A DNA stretch of 64,000 bases from Hymenobacter aerophilus DSM 13606 (GTDB taxonomy: Bacteria; Bacteroidota; Bacteroidia; Cytophagales; Hymenobacteraceae), in NCBI RefSeq assembly GCF_000382225.1, contig NZ_KB907802.1, positions 1 through 64,000 of the forward strand, in the 5' to 3' direction. Made by a program: the position numbers and the translations under genes. This document shows positions 1 through 10,659 of this stretch, piece by piece (within the stretch, counting starts at the first letter, position 1; each line of letters opens with the position of its first letter). The notes below the pieces were generated by a model. It was given only the letters and a program-made list of their open reading frames with translations, was not told the DNA's origin and made no database searches.

Positions 1-252
1 TAGCTGCGCCATCACGGTTTGCGCGCTGATGCCCAGTACGCGGGCCGTGTCGCGAATGCCGCTGCCGTTCAGGGCCAACTGCTCAATTTTGTCGGCCGTG
101 CCAGGCGCCGCGCCTTTGTGCTGATAGTGTAGCTGAAAGCGGCGGCGACACCTCGTGCAGCGGTAGCCCTGTCGTCCATCGGCTGTACGCCCATGCCGGT
201 ACACGTGTTCAGGCTGGTGGCAATGCGGACAAACAACAGCTTCGTAGATCAT
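1..252 (-). CDS. IS1-family InsA-like transposase, N-terminal 84 codons (cut by window edge)
   Basis: The reverse strand from ATG at 250-252 reads without a stop to base 1. It encodes a zinc-ribbon-like pair of cysteine motifs (CPHC near residue 8 and CTRC near residue 34) followed by an Arg-rich stretch and a helix-turn-helix-like segment (IRDTARVLGIS near residue 70). This is the layout of InsA, the DNA-binding subunit of IS1-type transposases. InsA is about 90 residues long, so nearly all of it is here; the catalytic InsB part would lie beyond the window. I could not recognise the terminal inverted repeat, which should lie shortly upstream of the start, around 255-310. The neighbouring sequence is unusually AT-rich, which suits a mobile-element junction. 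Confidence 0.75.
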   Translation of the reverse strand, partial: MIYEAVVCPHCHQPEHVYRHGRTADGRQGYRCTRCRRRFQLHYQHKGAAPGTADKIEQLALNGSGIRDTARVLGISAQTVMAQL

Positions 253-274
253 ACCCCAAGATAGTACTTTCTAC

Positions 275-559
275 TTATCTAACACACGACCATGATTTGA
301 AATAAAATATAATAATAGTAACACCGATAAACAAAAGAAATAAACCTAGCATAGTTCCGCTCTTCTTCTCGAATGCCAACCCACTTAATAGACAAATCCC
401 TAAACCAAAGAAAAACCTTATGGCGCTTGCACTCTCCGGCTCTTCAGGGACTTGTAATATTGGTGCTACAGGTTCTTTAGGAGCTTGTGGTGTTTGTGGA
501 ATTGCGTTTAGAGCCGCCTGAATTTCAGGCGGAATCTTTACGATGGGGTACGTCGGCAT
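275..559 (-). CDS. hypothetical proline-rich small membrane protein
   Basis: A 94-residue protein of unknown function. The first half is hydrophilic and rich in Pro, Ala and Glu with PxAP/PKEPVAP-like words. The second half has two closely spaced hydrophobic stretches (about residues 48-62 and 70-86) that look like a membrane hairpin. The DNA is clearly more AT-rich than the rest of the window, and it lies between an IS1 transposase fragment and icmF, so acquisition by transfer is likely. The last codons lie within about 50 bases of the transposase start, so the 3' end may have been replaced by insertion-element sequence. No homolog family is recognised. Confidence 0.5.
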   Translation of the reverse strand: MPTYPIVKIPPEIQAALNAIPQTPQAPKEPVAPILQVPEEPESASAIRFFFGLGICLLSGLAFEKKSGTMLGLFLLFIGVTIIIFYFKSWSCVR

Positions 560-605
560 GATAAATATTTGTCAAGAAGAAATTAGTCTATTATCGTCCT
601 TCTGT

Positions 606-3600
606 CTACATATTCCGCCGATACTGCCCGCCGACCTCGAACAGGGCGTTCGTAATCTGGCCGAGCGAGCAGAACTTGACGGTGTCCATTAGCTCCTCGA
701 AGAGGTTGCCGTTGGCCACGGCTACTTGCTGAAGCTGCTTGAGGCGGGCGGGGGCCTGGTCGGCGTTGCGGGCCTGCAGGGCCTCCAGCATCGTAATCTG
801 GTACTGCTTTTCCTCCTCGGTGGCGCGGATTACCTCGGCGGGTACCACCGTGGGCGAGCCCTTGGAGGAGAGGAAGGTGTTGACGCCGATGATGGGGTAC
901 TCGCCCGTGTGCTTGAGCATCTCGTAGTGCATGCTCTCCTCCTGAATCTTGCCGCGCTGGTACATGGTTTCCATGGCGCCCAGCACGCCGCCGCGCTCCG
1001 TGATGCGGTCGAATTCGAGCAGCACCGCTTCCTCCACCAGGTCGGTGAGCTCCTCGATGATGAAGGAGCCCTGCAGCGGGTTTTCGTTCTTGGCCAGGCC
1101 TAGCTCGCGGTTGATGATGAGCTGGATGGCCATGGCCCGGCGCACCGACTCCTCGGTGGGCGTGGTAATGGCCTCGTCGTAGGCGTTGGTGTGCAGCGAG
1201 TTACAGTTGTCGTAGATGGCGTACAGGGCCTGCAGGGTGGTGCGGATGTCGTTGAAGTCGATTTCCTGGGCGTGCAGGCTCCGGCCGCTGGTCTGGATGT
1301 GGTACTTGAGCATCTGCGAGCGGGCGTTGGCGCCGTACTTGAGCTTCATGGCCTTGGCCCAGATGCGGCGCGCCACCCGGCCAATCACGGCGTACTCGGG
1401 GTCGATGCCGTTGGAGAAGAAGAACGAGAGGTTGGGGGCAAAGTCGTTCACGTCCATGCCCCGGCTCACGTAATATTCCACGAACGTGAAGCCGTTGGAG
1501 AGCGTGAGGGCCAGCTGGGTGATGGGGTTGGCGCCGGCCTCGGCAATGTGGTAGCCCGAAATCGACACCGAGTAAAAGTTGCGGACCTTCTCGTTGATGA
1601 AGTACTGCTGCACGTCGCCCATGAGGCGCAGGGCGAATTCGGTCGAGAAGATGCAGGTGTTCTGGGCCTGGTCTTCCTTGAGAATATCGGCCTGCACGGT
1701 GCCGCGCACCTGCGTGAGGGTGCGGGCCTTGATGCGGGAGTACACGTCGGCGGGCAGCACCTGGTCGCCGGTTACGCCGAGCAGCAGCAAGCCCAGGCCG
1801 TCGTTGCCTTCGGGCAGCGGGCCCTGGTAGTGGGGGCGGGGCTGGCCATACTCTTTATAGATGGCGTCGATTTTCTGGCTGACTTCCTCTTCCAGCCCCT
1901 GCTCCTTGATATACAGCTCGCACTGCTGGTCGATAGCGGCGTTCATAAAGAAGGCGGCCAGCGTGGCGGCGGGGCCGTTAATGGTCATGGAAACCGACGT
2001 GCTGGGGTTGGCCAGGTTAAAGCCCGAGTAGAGCTTCTTGGCGTCGTCGAGGCAGGCGATGCTCACGCCGGCGTTGCCGATTTTGCCATAAATATCGGGC
2101 CGGAGGTCCGGGTCCTCTCCGTAGAGCGTCACCGAATCAAACGCCGTGCTCAGGCGCTTGGCGGGCAGGCCCATGCTCACGTAGTGGAAGCGGCGGTTGG
2201 TGCGCTCGGGGCCGCCTTCGCCGGCAAACATGCGGGTAGGGTCTTCGCCCTCGCGCTTGAAGGGGAACACGCCGGCCGTGTAGGGGAACTCGCCGGGCAC
2301 GTTTTCCTGCAGCTGCCAGCGGAGCAAATCACCCCAGGCGGTGTAGCGGGGCAGGGAAACCTTGGGCACCTGGGTGCCCGACAGGCTTTTAGTATGCGTC
2401 TGGATGCGGATTTCTTTGTCGCGCACCTTGAACACGAACTCGGGGGCCTGGTAGGCGGTTACCGTTTGCGGCCAGGTCTCCAGGAGTTTCCAGTTCTGCC
2501 CGTCCAGCCGAAGCTTGACCTCCTCGAAGGTGCTCTCCAGGCCGGCCACGAGTGCTCCGGGCTCGACTCCGGCACCTGCTGGGCCGCCGCCGTTACCAGC
2601 TCCTCCGGCACTGTTTCCAATTCGGTCGTTGCCGAGGCTTTCAACGGCTCCGACGGCTTGTCGGATTCCATAGAGCTGCTGCGCTGTGGCAGACTGTTTT
2701 TGAACCCACTGGTCATACTGGCGGTTGGTTTCGGCTATTTCGGAAAGATACCGCGTGCGGTGCGGCGGAATGATGTAGATTTTCTCGGAGTCTTCGCCCG
2801 AGGTTTCGAGCTGCGAGGCAAAGGCGTGGCCGGTGCGCTCCTCGATAACGCTCAGCACGGCGCGGTAGAGGCGGTTCATGCCGGGGTCGTTGAACTGCGA
2901 GGCGATGGTGCCGAACACGGGCATCGTGTCGAGCGGTTTCTCCCAGAGGCCGTGGTTGCGCTGGTACTGCTTGCGCACGTCGCGCAACGCATCGAGCGCG
3001 CCGCGCTTGTCGAACTTATTGAGGGCAATGACGTCGGCGAAATCGAGCATGTCGATTTTCTCCAGCTGCGTGGCCGCGCCGTACTCGGGCGTCATCACGT
3101 AGAGGCTGGCGTCGGAGTGCTCGATGATTTCGGTGTCGGACTGGCCGATGCCGGAGGTTTCGAGGATGATGAGGTCGAAGTCGGCGGCCCGCACCACGTC
3201 CACGGCATCCTGCACGTACTTGCTCAGGGCGAGGTTGCTCTGGCGCGTGGCCAGGCTGCGCATGTACACCCGCGGCGAGTTGATGGCATTCATCCGGATT
3301 CGGTCGCCTAGCAGCGCCCCGCCCGTCTTGCGCTTGCTGGGGTCGACGGAGATGATAGCAATGGTTTTCTCCGGAAAGTCCAGCAGAAAGCGCCGCACCA
3401 GCTCATCCACGAGGCTCGACTTGCCCGCCCCGCCCGTGCCGGTGATGCCCAGGATTGGAGAGGTCTTTTTAGCTGTTAGCTGAGAGCTGTTAGCCGTTGG
3501 CTTGTCGTTGTTTTGGCCAGATTCGTCGGCCGAAGAGCTATCAGCTAACGGCTCTGAGCTAAAAGCTTTTTTAAACTCCTCGGGGAAGTTTTCGGCGGCG

Positions 3601-4115
3601 GAGATAAGGCGGCCGATGTCGCGGGCGTTCTTGTCTTTGAGGTGGGCGGCCTCGCCGTTGAGGTTCTGGCCGGTGGGGAAGTCGGACTGTTCGAGCAGGT
3701 CATTAATCATGCCCTGCAGGCCCATGGCGCGGCCATCGTCGGGCGAGTAGATGCGGGTGACGCCGTGGTTCATCAGGTCCTCAATCTCGGAGGGCAGAAT
3801 CACGCCGCCGCCGCCGCCGAAGAGCTTGATGTGGCCCGCGCCGCGCTCTGCCAGTAAATCGTGCATGTACTTGAAGTACTCGTTGTGGCCGCCCTGGTAG
3901 GAGGTAATGGCAATGGCCTGGGCGTCCTCCTGAATGGCGCAATCCACGATTTCCTGCACCGAGCGGTTGTGGCCCAGGTGAATAACCTCGGCGCCGCTGC
4001 TCTGAATAATGCGGCGCATGATGTTGATGGCGGCGTCGTGCCCATCAAACAGGGCGGCGGCCGTTACGATGCGGACGTGGTTTTTGGGTTTATAAGGCGC
4101 TACGGGAGCTTGCAT
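606..4115 (-). CDS. icmF: fused isobutyryl-CoA mutase (IcmF), adenosylcobalamin-dependent
   Basis: The 1169-residue protein has the IcmF architecture in one chain: a B12-binding domain at the N terminus (DGHDAAI at 24-30, with the cobalt-ligand His26), a MeaB-like G-protein chaperone (P-loop GTGGAGKSS at 226-234, later NKFDKRG as the base-specificity loop), and a C-terminal acyl-CoA mutase barrel from about 560 onward. The family interconverts isobutyryl-CoA and n-butyryl-CoA by a radical mechanism, with the G domain loading and protecting the cofactor. It is transcribed alone. The linker between the B12 and G domains (183-215, Ser/Asp/Asn-rich) is encoded by a degenerate inverted repeat at 3471-3567 that resembles intergenic repeats elsewhere in the window. 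A second Gly-rich linker lies near residue 500. Methylmalonyl-CoA mutase activity is less likely because the separate-subunit form differs in layout. Confidence 0.92.
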   Translation of the reverse strand: MQAPVAPYKPKNHVRIVTAAALFDGHDAAINIMRRIIQSSGAEVIHLGHNRSVQEIVDCAIQEDAQAIAITSYQGGHNEYFKYMHDLLAERGAGHIKLFGGGGGVILPSEIEDLMNHGVTRIYSPDDGRAMGLQGMINDLLEQSDFPTGQNLNGEAAHLKDKNARDIGRLISAAENFPEEFKKAFSSEPLADSSSADESGQNNDKPTANSSQLTAKKTSPILGITGTGGAGKSSLVDELVRRFLLDFPEKTIAIISVDPSKRKTGGALLGDRIRMNAINSPRVYMRSLATRQSNLALSKYVQDAVDVVRAADFDLIILETSGIGQSDTEIIEHSDASLYVMTPEYGAATQLEKIDMLDFADVIALNKFDKRGALDALRDVRKQYQRNHGLWEKPLDTMPVFGTIASQFNDPGMNRLYRAVLSVIEERTGHAFASQLETSGEDSEKIYIIPPHRTRYLSEIAETNRQYDQWVQKQSATAQQLYGIRQAVGAVESLGNDRIGNSAGGAGNGGGPAGAGVEPGALVAGLESTFEEVKLRLDGQNWKLLETWPQTVTAYQAPEFVFKVRDKEIRIQTHTKSLSGTQVPKVSLPRYTAWGDLLRWQLQENVPGEFPYTAGVFPFKREGEDPTRMFAGEGGPERTNRRFHYVSMGLPAKRLSTAFDSVTLYGEDPDLRPDIYGKIGNAGVSIACLDDAKKLYSGFNLANPSTSVSMTINGPAATLAAFFMNAAIDQQCELYIKEQGLEEEVSQKIDAIYKEYGQPRPHYQGPLPEGNDGLGLLLLGVTGDQVLPADVYSRIKARTLTQVRGTVQADILKEDQAQNTCIFSTEFALRLMGDVQQYFINEKVRNFYSVSISGYHIAEAGANPITQLALTLSNGFTFVEYYVSRGMDVNDFAPNLSFFFSNGIDPEYAVIGRVARRIWAKAMKLKYGANARSQMLKYHIQTSGRSLHAQEIDFNDIRTTLQALYAIYDNCNSLHTNAYDEAITTPTEESVRRAMAIQLIINRELGLAKNENPLQGSFIIEELTDLVEEAVLLEFDRITERGGVLGAMETMYQRGKIQEESMHYEMLKHTGEYPIIGVNTFLSSKGSPTVVPAEVIRATEEEKQYQITMLEALQARNADQAPARLKQLQQVAVANGNLFEELMDTVKFCSLGQITNALFEVGGQYRRNM
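3471..3567. repeat. inverted repeat inside icmF, AGCTGTTAGC-word type
   Basis: Two 37-base arms (3471-3507 and 3531-3567) match each other in inverted orientation at 29 of 37 positions. Both are built from AGCTNNTAGC words. The same word class occurs between genes at 46660-46692 and 46871-46887. The repeat is read in frame and encodes residues about 183-215 of IcmF, a low-complexity linker between two folded domains. Confidence 0.7.
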
Positions 4116-4264
4116 ATCGAAGGGCGGTTTGGGTGGGTTTCAGGAGGGCTAAGGTACGAAACAGGCAGCGAGGGCGCGTTTGCTACCCCAGATACCATGC
4201 AGGTATCTGCTAAGTGGCAGCACCGCTAACGGGTTTCACTAACTTTACGCAAAGCTGAATCAGG

Positions 4265-4570
4265 ATGCTGAAAAACCTGCCGCATGTATTGATAAGCCTG
4301 TTGCTGCTGGGCGCGGCGGCGTGGCTGTACGGGTTCTTCATGCCCGCCTTCATCGAGGGGAAAAACATCGACGACCTGTACAGTATTATGTACACAGCTG
4401 GCCCGGCCGATGAAGTCAGGAATACCCAGTCAGACGGCACTACCGACTACCGTAAGACCTATTACGCCGCGGAGAAAGCCTGGCGCACCAGCCGTAACGA
4501 CTGGCTAGATACCGGCTCCGGCGTGGCCATCAGCAGCCTCACGGTTTTACTGTTTCTGCGCGCCAACTGA
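4265..4570 (+). CDS. hypothetical membrane protein with two TM segments
   Basis: A 101-residue protein without a recognised family. It has one hydrophobic segment at about residues 7-28 and another at the C terminus (about 82-98). The polar middle contains several Tyr and Asp residues. The gene starts with ATG about 150 bases from the divergent icmF start, and is followed after 36 bases by another small membrane protein on the same strand, so the two may form a small operon. Nothing in the sequence points to a function. Confidence 0.55.
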   Translation: MLKNLPHVLISLLLLGAAAWLYGFFMPAFIEGKNIDDLYSIMYTAGPADEVRNTQSDGTTDYRKTYYAAEKAWRTSRNDWLDTGSGVAISSLTVLLFLRAN

Positions 4571-4606
4571 GTACAGACATGGAAGCAGTTTCGGCGAGTA
4601 AAAACC

Positions 4607-5035
4607 GTGAGTAAAACTCGCTTTTTCGTTTGGCTGAATGTCGGGTGGGCTTTGCTGTGGGCTTCGCTGTACTGGTATTATCACTACCGTTCTATTCGCG
4701 GCGACTTTCCTCCCTTCGCCGATTCTATCGGCATTCCATTAATGTATGGGCAGGCGGCGTTGCTTATGGGCTGGCTCGCCAGCAACGCCTTGTCTCTGCT
4801 GGCCCTGTGGCCCGCGCAATTACCGGCCTTATTGTTTGAGCAGCCCAGGCACCGTACCCGGCTGGCAGCGCTGGTGCAGGCAGCGGTCTTCCTGCCGCTG
4901 ATGTTTGCCAGCCTGTATGCTATTCTTTCTGTACTGGACGGCGACCACCTAACGATTCCCGTTGCACTGCTGTTCGTATATCTGCTGCTTGTGCTACAGG
5001 CGGGCTATATGCGGGCAATCAACAGGCGGCAGTAA
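4607..5035 (+). CDS. hypothetical four-TM membrane protein
   Basis: A 142-residue protein with four predicted membrane spans (about residues 8-24, 46-70, 88-108 and 114-134). The start is GTG at 4607. The ATG at 4579 just upstream is out of frame with it and runs into a stop after eleven codons. It follows another small membrane gene at 36 bases and ends nine bases before a 21-bp tandem repeat array. The family is not recognised. Confidence 0.55.
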   Translation: MSKTRFFVWLNVGWALLWASLYWYYHYRSIRGDFPPFADSIGIPLMYGQAALLMGWLASNALSLLALWPAQLPALLFEQPRHRTRLAALVQAAVFLPLMFASLYAILSVLDGDHLTIPVALLFVYLLLVLQAGYMRAINRRQ

Positions 5036-5043
5036 TTTTATAC

Positions 5044-5379
5044 GTGTCAAGGGGAGTTGCTAAAGTGCCAAGGCCTCCTATCGTAGTGGCAAGAGCCGCT
5101 GTCGGGGTGGCAAGCCGTACTATCGGGCCGACAACGCCTGCTGCCGTAGTGACAATGACCACTGATAAGGTGACAAGAGGTTTTGCCGGGGTGACAAAGC
5201 CCAGTGTCGGCGTGACAAGGCCTGCTGCTGGGGTGGCAAGCCTTCGTGTCGAAGTGTCAAGCCGTAATGTGGAGGTGGCAAGGCCTGCTGCCGAGGTGAC
5301 AAGACTTGCGGCCGAGCCGACAAGTCACTTTGCCAGGGTGGCAACCCTTAGGAGTGGGGTGGCGATTCCGGCAGAGGGA
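5044..5379. repeat. minisatellite: 16 tandem copies of a degenerate 21-bp unit
   Basis: Units begin at 5044 and every 21 bases after it, with consensus roughly GTGRCAAGSC then a variable half ending in GYCGRG. Sixteen units fill the space between two convergent genes. Because 21 is a multiple of three, the array stays open in more than one frame. On the plus strand it reads as heptads of the type V-(A/T)-R-x-x-x-x, and on the minus strand as L-S-x-R-Q-x-x heptads. Neither reading frame has a convincing start context, so I treat it as a DNA repeat rather than a gene. There are no unique spacers, so it is not a CRISPR array. Confidence 0.85.
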
Positions 5380-5404
5380 GCCTGGGGCCGCCGGGCCCAA
5401 CTTG

Positions 5405-6271
5405 TCACTTCCAACTCTGCACGTTCAGATATAGGCTGGGTCGGCCACGGTAAAATTTCCACTCGTCCTGACTTTTATTTCGGGTGTAGACCAGATGCAG
5501 GGGAGTCGGAAAGGCCGCCGGAACGTCGAAGGATTGGTAATTGGGCGTTACTCCCACCGCGTCGAGCCACTGCAATGCTACCACTACCTTTTGCCCCTTA
5601 CTGAACTGCAGATTATACGGCCGCAAATCGACCTTTACCCAGCCTTGCTGCTGGTCAGTCAACACCAGTTGGATGTCTTGGGGCAGCAACAGTTCCGCGG
5701 GGCGTTTATCGCGCACTGCGTAGAATACCAGCCGCAAGCGCACTTGCCGAAACGGATTGTGCTGCACATACACGTTGAAATCGTCAACGTAGCAATTGCG
5801 GGGCGAAGTAATGAATGTGCCGAACTCTGAGCCCAGCATTTCGCGGCGGCGGACACTGTCCTTCACGATGCTATTTACGCCCCAGTGGGCTATGCCGCCA
5901 GTGCCGGTGCGGCCCAGCACCTGCGGCTGTAGCTGCCGGTGGCGCACGGTTACCCCGCGCAAAACCTGGGGTTGCGCTTGCAGGCGAATAGTAACTGCCG
6001 GCTGCCGCAACTGCCCCAGCAGCAGTCGGGCCGGCCGGAAGCCCACGGCCGTGACGATAACCGAATCGGTAGCCGATAATTCCGGTGAGTAGGGGAAGCG
6101 GAAGCGGCCCTGCGCGTCGGCTACCGTGCCGGCGGCCTTATCCTTCACACCCACGGAAGCAAAAGGCACTGGTGCAGCGGCAGAGTCGGTGCGAAGAATG
6201 CGGCCGTGAAGGTTTTGGGCCGAAAGTAGGAGTGGGGAGCCGCATAGTAGCAGGGAGAGCAATAGGCGCAT
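5405..6271 (-). CDS. secreted protein with carboxypeptidase-regulatory-like domain
   Basis: A 288-residue exported protein. A hydrophobic signal peptide (about 1-18, ending LLSAQ) precedes a CarboxypepD_reg-like beta-sandwich (about 20-100: LHGRILRTDS, VPFASVGVKDKAAGTVADAQGRF, VTAVGF). The remaining 190 residues are beta-rich with a conserved-looking GSEFGTFI patch and no named domain. In Bacteroidota this regulatory-like domain is common at the N terminus of outer-membrane transporters and stand-alone envelope proteins. Here no TonB plug or barrel follows. It ends 26 bases from the minisatellite array. Function beyond envelope localisation is not known. Confidence 0.7.
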   Translation of the reverse strand: MRLLLSLLLCGSPLLLSAQNLHGRILRTDSAAAPVPFASVGVKDKAAGTVADAQGRFRFPYSPELSATDSVIVTAVGFRPARLLLGQLRQPAVTIRLQAQPQVLRGVTVRHRQLQPQVLGRTGTGGIAHWGVNSIVKDSVRRREMLGSEFGTFITSPRNCYVDDFNVYVQHNPFRQVRLRLVFYAVRDKRPAELLLPQDIQLVLTDQQQGWVKVDLRPYNLQFSKGQKVVVALQWLDAVGVTPNYQSFDVPAAFPTPLHLVYTRNKSQDEWKFYRGRPSLYLNVQSWK

Positions 6272-6366
6272 TCTGGACGGGTTGGTACGGGCGGAAGAGT
6301 GCGCCAGACTGCTGAGCGTTGCATGTTCTATCGCAATCCTGCTCCTTTGACGAAGGTCTTTAAACC

Positions 6367-6400
6367 CAAAAACGCCGGACCCAACCCAGGCCCGGCGTTC
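6367..6400 (-). terminator. intrinsic terminator of the GlcG/HbpS-like gene
   Basis: On the reverse strand an 11-bp stem (6389-6399 pairing with 6371-6381, one mismatch) is followed by a run of U. It lies about 20 bases after the stop of the gene at 6422-6826. Confidence 0.7.
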
Positions 6401-6421
6401 AGTATGATTTAGGCAGAAGGG

Positions 6422-6826
6422 CTATTTCACCGCCTGCATCCCGGCCTCGGCAACGGTGTGGTCGTTTTCCACGGTGCTGCCCGACACGCCGATGGCGCCG
6501 ATGATGTCGCCCTGCGCATTTTTGATGGGCAGGCCACCGGGGAAGGTGATGAGGCCGCCGTTCGACACTTCAATGTTGAACAGCGAGCCGCCGGGCTGGG
6601 AGGCTTGGCCCAGGTCGCCGGTGGGCATATCGAAGTAGCGGGCCGTTTTGGCCTTCTTGATGGCAATATCCACCGAGCCCAGCCAGGCGCCGTCCATGCG
6701 GGCGAAGGCCGTGAGGTTGGCCCCGGCGTCGACCACGGCAATGTTCATTTTCAGGTTCAGGTCGCGGGCTTTCTGCTGGGCGGCGGCTACGGCCTGTTCG
6801 GCTTGCTTAAGGGTGATACCGTTCAT
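6422..6826 (-). CDS. GlcG/HbpS-family (DUF336) protein, heme-binding-like
   Basis: A 134-residue protein matching the GlcG/HbpS (DUF336) fold along its whole length. Marks include an N-terminal helix ([16 protein letters not shown]), [19 protein letters not shown], the KKAKTAR helix, and the C-terminal GGLPIKN and IGAIGVSG strands. Family members bind heme or related cofactors or serve as small-molecule sensors. The start is the ATG at 6824-6826; the frame stays open upstream, but that stretch overlaps the neighbouring gene and is not conserved-looking. No signal peptide is seen, so the protein is probably cytoplasmic, unlike secreted HbpS. Confidence 0.85.
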   Translation of the reverse strand: MNGITLKQAEQAVAAAQQKARDLNLKMNIAVVDAGANLTAFARMDGAWLGSVDIAIKKAKTARYFDMPTGDLGQASQPGGSLFNIEVSNGGLITFPGGLPIKNAQGDIIGAIGVSGSTVENDHTVAEAGMQAVK

Positions 6827-6900
6827 GGTTGTGGTATTGGTGAACTTATGCGTACGGCGCCGGGGCCGGAAGGGTGGGCCGGCCCCGCCCGGTGCGGCGG

Positions 6901-7251
6901 CTACTTGGCGTGTTTCTCCAGCTCTTTGTCCAGCTCGTCGGCGGCCTTTTCGATGTCGTGGTAGCCTTGCTGGGCGGCGCGCTCCTTGGCGGCCAGCAGC
7001 CCGTCGCGGTGCACGGTTTTGAAGTCGCCGAACGGGAATTTGTAGCGGCCCTTGGTGTCTTCGCCCATGCTGGTGTCCTCGCCCAGGTGCCACTTGGCGT
7101 ACTCCTGGTAGTCGTGCTTATCGAGGAACTGGTTCTCGGCGTCGGTGTCGGGGTTGTGCTGGCTCCAGTGGCCCGAATCGTTCTTGATTTTGCCGTCCTT
7201 GATGAGCTGCTTGGCGTACTTGACGGCGGCGGAATTGAGTTTGACTGACAT
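6901..7251 (-). CDS. hypothetical conserved soluble protein
   Basis: A 116-residue hydrophilic protein of unknown function. The N terminus ([13 protein letters not shown]) resembles a short helix. The middle contains an acidic/aromatic stretch ([14 protein letters not shown]) and a [10 protein letters not shown] motif, and the C terminus is helical and charged. It lies 74 bases upstream of the GlcG/HbpS-like gene on the same strand and may share its transcript. No signal peptide or membrane span is present. It looks like a small conserved protein, but I do not know a family name for it. Confidence 0.65.
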   Translation of the reverse strand: MSVKLNSAAVKYAKQLIKDGKIKNDSGHWSQHNPDTDAENQFLDKHDYQEYAKWHLGEDTSMGEDTKGRYKFPFGDFKTVHRDGLLAAKERAAQQGYHDIEKAADELDKELEKHAK

Positions 7252-7290
7252 AGCGGATTGGTAATAGGTGTGAAATGGAAAGAAGGCAAA

Positions 7291-7326
7291 CCGAAGCCGG
7301 TCACGCGGGTTAGAGCCCGGCTTCGG
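7291..7326. promoter_or_regulatory. hairpin in the divergent region upstream of lepA
   Basis: Perfect 10-bp arms (CCGAAGCCGG at 7291-7300 and its complement at 7317-7326) lie between the divergent starts at 7251 and 7448. No U-run follows. It could be a leader hairpin or a binding site; its role is unknown. Confidence 0.35.
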
Positions 7327-7417
7327 CAGCTTCCTTATACGCGCGGGGCGCGGGCGGGGGTTAGGGGCGCCTGCGAAGCCCGACGGGGCGGCCGTAGCAT
7401 ATCCGGGCGTCGTTGCG

Positions 7418-7425
7418 TACCTTTG
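7418..7425 (+). promoter_or_regulatory. Bacteroidota -7 element upstream of lepA
   Basis: TACCTTTG matches the TAnnTTTG consensus and lies 22 bases before the lepA start codon. No clear TTG -33 box is seen at the usual spacing. Confidence 0.5.
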
Positions 7426-7447
7426 AAGCTAGAAAAAACTGCCCTCT

Positions 7448-9235
<1,788 letters not shown>

Positions 9236-9242
9236 TGAGTGA

Positions 9243-9274
9243 AGCGCGCCTCCCGTGGAGGCGCGCTTTTTTTT
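9243..9274 (+). terminator. intrinsic terminator of lepA
   Basis: A perfect 11-bp stem (9243-9253 and 9257-9267) with a 3-base loop is followed by seven T, starting about 8 bases after the lepA stop. Confidence 0.92.
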
Positions 9275-9338
9275 GCGCGTACCGATTGTTCCACCTGATG
9301 CACTTCTTAACCGGGCGTGTGTTGCTTTCCCCCAAACC

Positions 9339-9542
9339 ATGCCGACTGAGCACCACTTAGTAAAAAACTGCCGCAGCCAGGACCAGCTCGAAAAAATCCG
9401 CAAAGGCCAGGAGCGCAAGTTCCGCTGGCGCGACGATTGGCCCGTGATGGAGAAGGCCCTGCTCGAAGCCGGCGCCGAAGCCATTGCCGCCCACGAAGCC
9501 GCCGCCGCTGCCGGCGACGAGCCCCAAACAACCGCCGAATAA
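9339..9542 (+). CDS. hypothetical small charged protein upstream of folD
   Basis: A 67-residue protein of unknown function. The basic core ([20 protein letters not shown]) and the [18 protein letters not shown] segment look helical and conserved; the C terminus is Ala-rich. ATG at 9339 is chosen because the frame upstream of it runs into the lepA terminator. It ends 22 bases before folD on the same strand, so the two are probably cotranscribed. Confidence 0.6.
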   Translation: MPTEHHLVKNCRSQDQLEKIRKGQERKFRWRDDWPVMEKALLEAGAEAIAAHEAAAAAGDEPQTTAE

Positions 9543-9564
9543 CCAACCCCCAGCCGCCCGCGCC

Positions 9565-10473
9565 ATGACCGCCGCCCCCGACGCCACGACCTACCGCCTC
9601 ATCGACGGCAAGCAAACCGCCGAGGACATCAAAGTTGAAATTGCCGCCGAAGTAGCCGCGCGTAAAGCCGCCGGCCACAAAACGCCCCACCTGGCCGCCA
9701 TCCTGGTGGGCCACGACGGCGGTTCGGAAACCTACGTGCGCAACAAGGTGCTGGCCTGCGAGCGGGTCGGTTTCGAAAGCACCCTGCTGCGCTACGAAGA
9801 CAGCATCACCGAAGCCGAGCTGCTGGCCAAGGTGGCCGAGCTGAACGAGGACCCGCAAATCGACGGTTTCATTGTGCAGTTGCCGCTGCCCCGCCACATC
9901 GACACCAACAAGGTGATTGAGGCCGTGCGCCCCGACAAGGACGTGGACGGTTTCCACCCGATGAACATCGGGCGGATGGTGGCTGGGCTGCCGGCGCTGC
10001 TGCCTGCTACGCCCTCGGGCATTGTGGAGCTGCTGCGCCGCTACGAGTTGCCCACCGACGGCAAGCACTGCGTGGTTATCGGCCGCTCCAACATTGTGGG
10101 TACCCCGGTTAGCATCCTGCTGGCCAAGAACCTGGAGCCCGGCAACTGCACCGTTACTTTATGCCACTCGCGCACCCAGAACCTGCCCGATATTACCCGC
10201 ACCGCCGACATTCTGGTAGCGGCCCTGGGCCGGCCCGGCTTCGTAACGGCTGATATGGTGAAGCCCGGCGCGGTGGTGATTGACGTGGGCACGACCCGGG
10301 TGGACGACGCCAGCAAGAAGTCCGGCTGGGCGCTGAAGGGCGATGTGAACTTCGGGGAAGTGGCCCCGCTGGCTTCCTACATCACGCCCGTGCCCGGCGG
10401 CGTGGGCCCGATGACCATTGCCATGCTGCTGCTGAATACGCTGCGCGCCGCCAAAGCAGAGGTGTACCGGTAG
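9565..10473 (+). CDS. folD: bifunctional methylenetetrahydrofolate dehydrogenase/cyclohydrolase
   Basis: A 302-residue FolD. The N-terminal catalytic domain has [17 protein letters not shown] with the conserved Tyr and Lys, and [20 protein letters not shown] leading to DVDGFHPMN. The Rossmann NADP-binding domain has [14 protein letters not shown]. The C-terminal signature [14 protein letters not shown] is complete. FolD interconverts 5,10-methylene-THF and 10-formyl-THF in one-carbon metabolism in the cytoplasm. ATG at 9565 gives the usual family length; the frame upstream is Pro/Ala-rich and overlaps the preceding small gene. A long-loop terminator follows. Confidence 0.96.
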   Translation: MTAAPDATTYRLIDGKQTAEDIKVEIAAEVAARKAAGHKTPHLAAILVGHDGGSETYVRNKVLACERVGFESTLLRYEDSITEAELLAKVAELNEDPQIDGFIVQLPLPRHIDTNKVIEAVRPDKDVDGFHPMNIGRMVAGLPALLPATPSGIVELLRRYELPTDGKHCVVIGRSNIVGTPVSILLAKNLEPGNCTVTLCHSRTQNLPDITRTADILVAALGRPGFVTADMVKPGAVVIDVGTTRVDDASKKSGWALKGDVNFGEVAPLASYITPVPGGVGPMTIAMLLLNTLRAAKAEVYR

Positions 10474-10573
10474 GGGCCTGAGTGCCTGAGCGACAAGGCG
10501 CCACCCCAAACGCTAAAGTCCAATTAAAAGCCGCCGGAGCTTTCAGAACTCAGGGCGTTGTACTACTTTTAAA

Positions 10574-10643
10574 GTCGGTCCGCCGGGAAGAGCGCCAGTT
10601 GCACCAGCAGTTGGACTTCCCGGCGGCCCGACTTGTTTTTTTT
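10574..10643 (+). terminator. terminator-like hairpin between folD and queE
   Basis: Seventeen-base arms (10574-10590 and 10616-10632, one mismatch) enclose a 25-base loop and are followed by TTG and eight T. It would end folD transcription and argues that queE begins downstream of the T-run. Confidence 0.75.
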
Positions 10644-10659
10644 CAGAAGATTACCCGTT

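Noticed and set aside
1191-3311. Long open frame on the plus strand antisense to icmF (706 codons)
   Set aside because: It is a by-product of high-GC codon use; the IcmF frame has clear domains and the opposite frame has none. Similar long antisense frames over lepA, parC, gltA, topoisomerase IB and the kinase-like genes were dropped for the same reason.
4116-4264. Cobalamin riboswitch upstream of icmF
   Set aside because: The space is only about 150 bases to the next gene and shows no B12-box or matching stems.
5044-5379. Possible CRISPR array
   Set aside because: Units follow one another without unique spacers.
5044-5604. 186-residue plus-strand frame across the minisatellite, and its minus-strand counterpart
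   Set aside because: The frame is open because the unit is 21 bases. There is no good start, and it runs into the C-terminal coding region of the gene on the other strand.
9255-9338. Upstream extension of the small gene before folD
   Set aside because: The extra codons come from the lepA terminator and its downstream strand.
10633-10659. TTG 10633 as the start of queE
   Set aside because: It lies in the T-run of the folD terminator hairpin.
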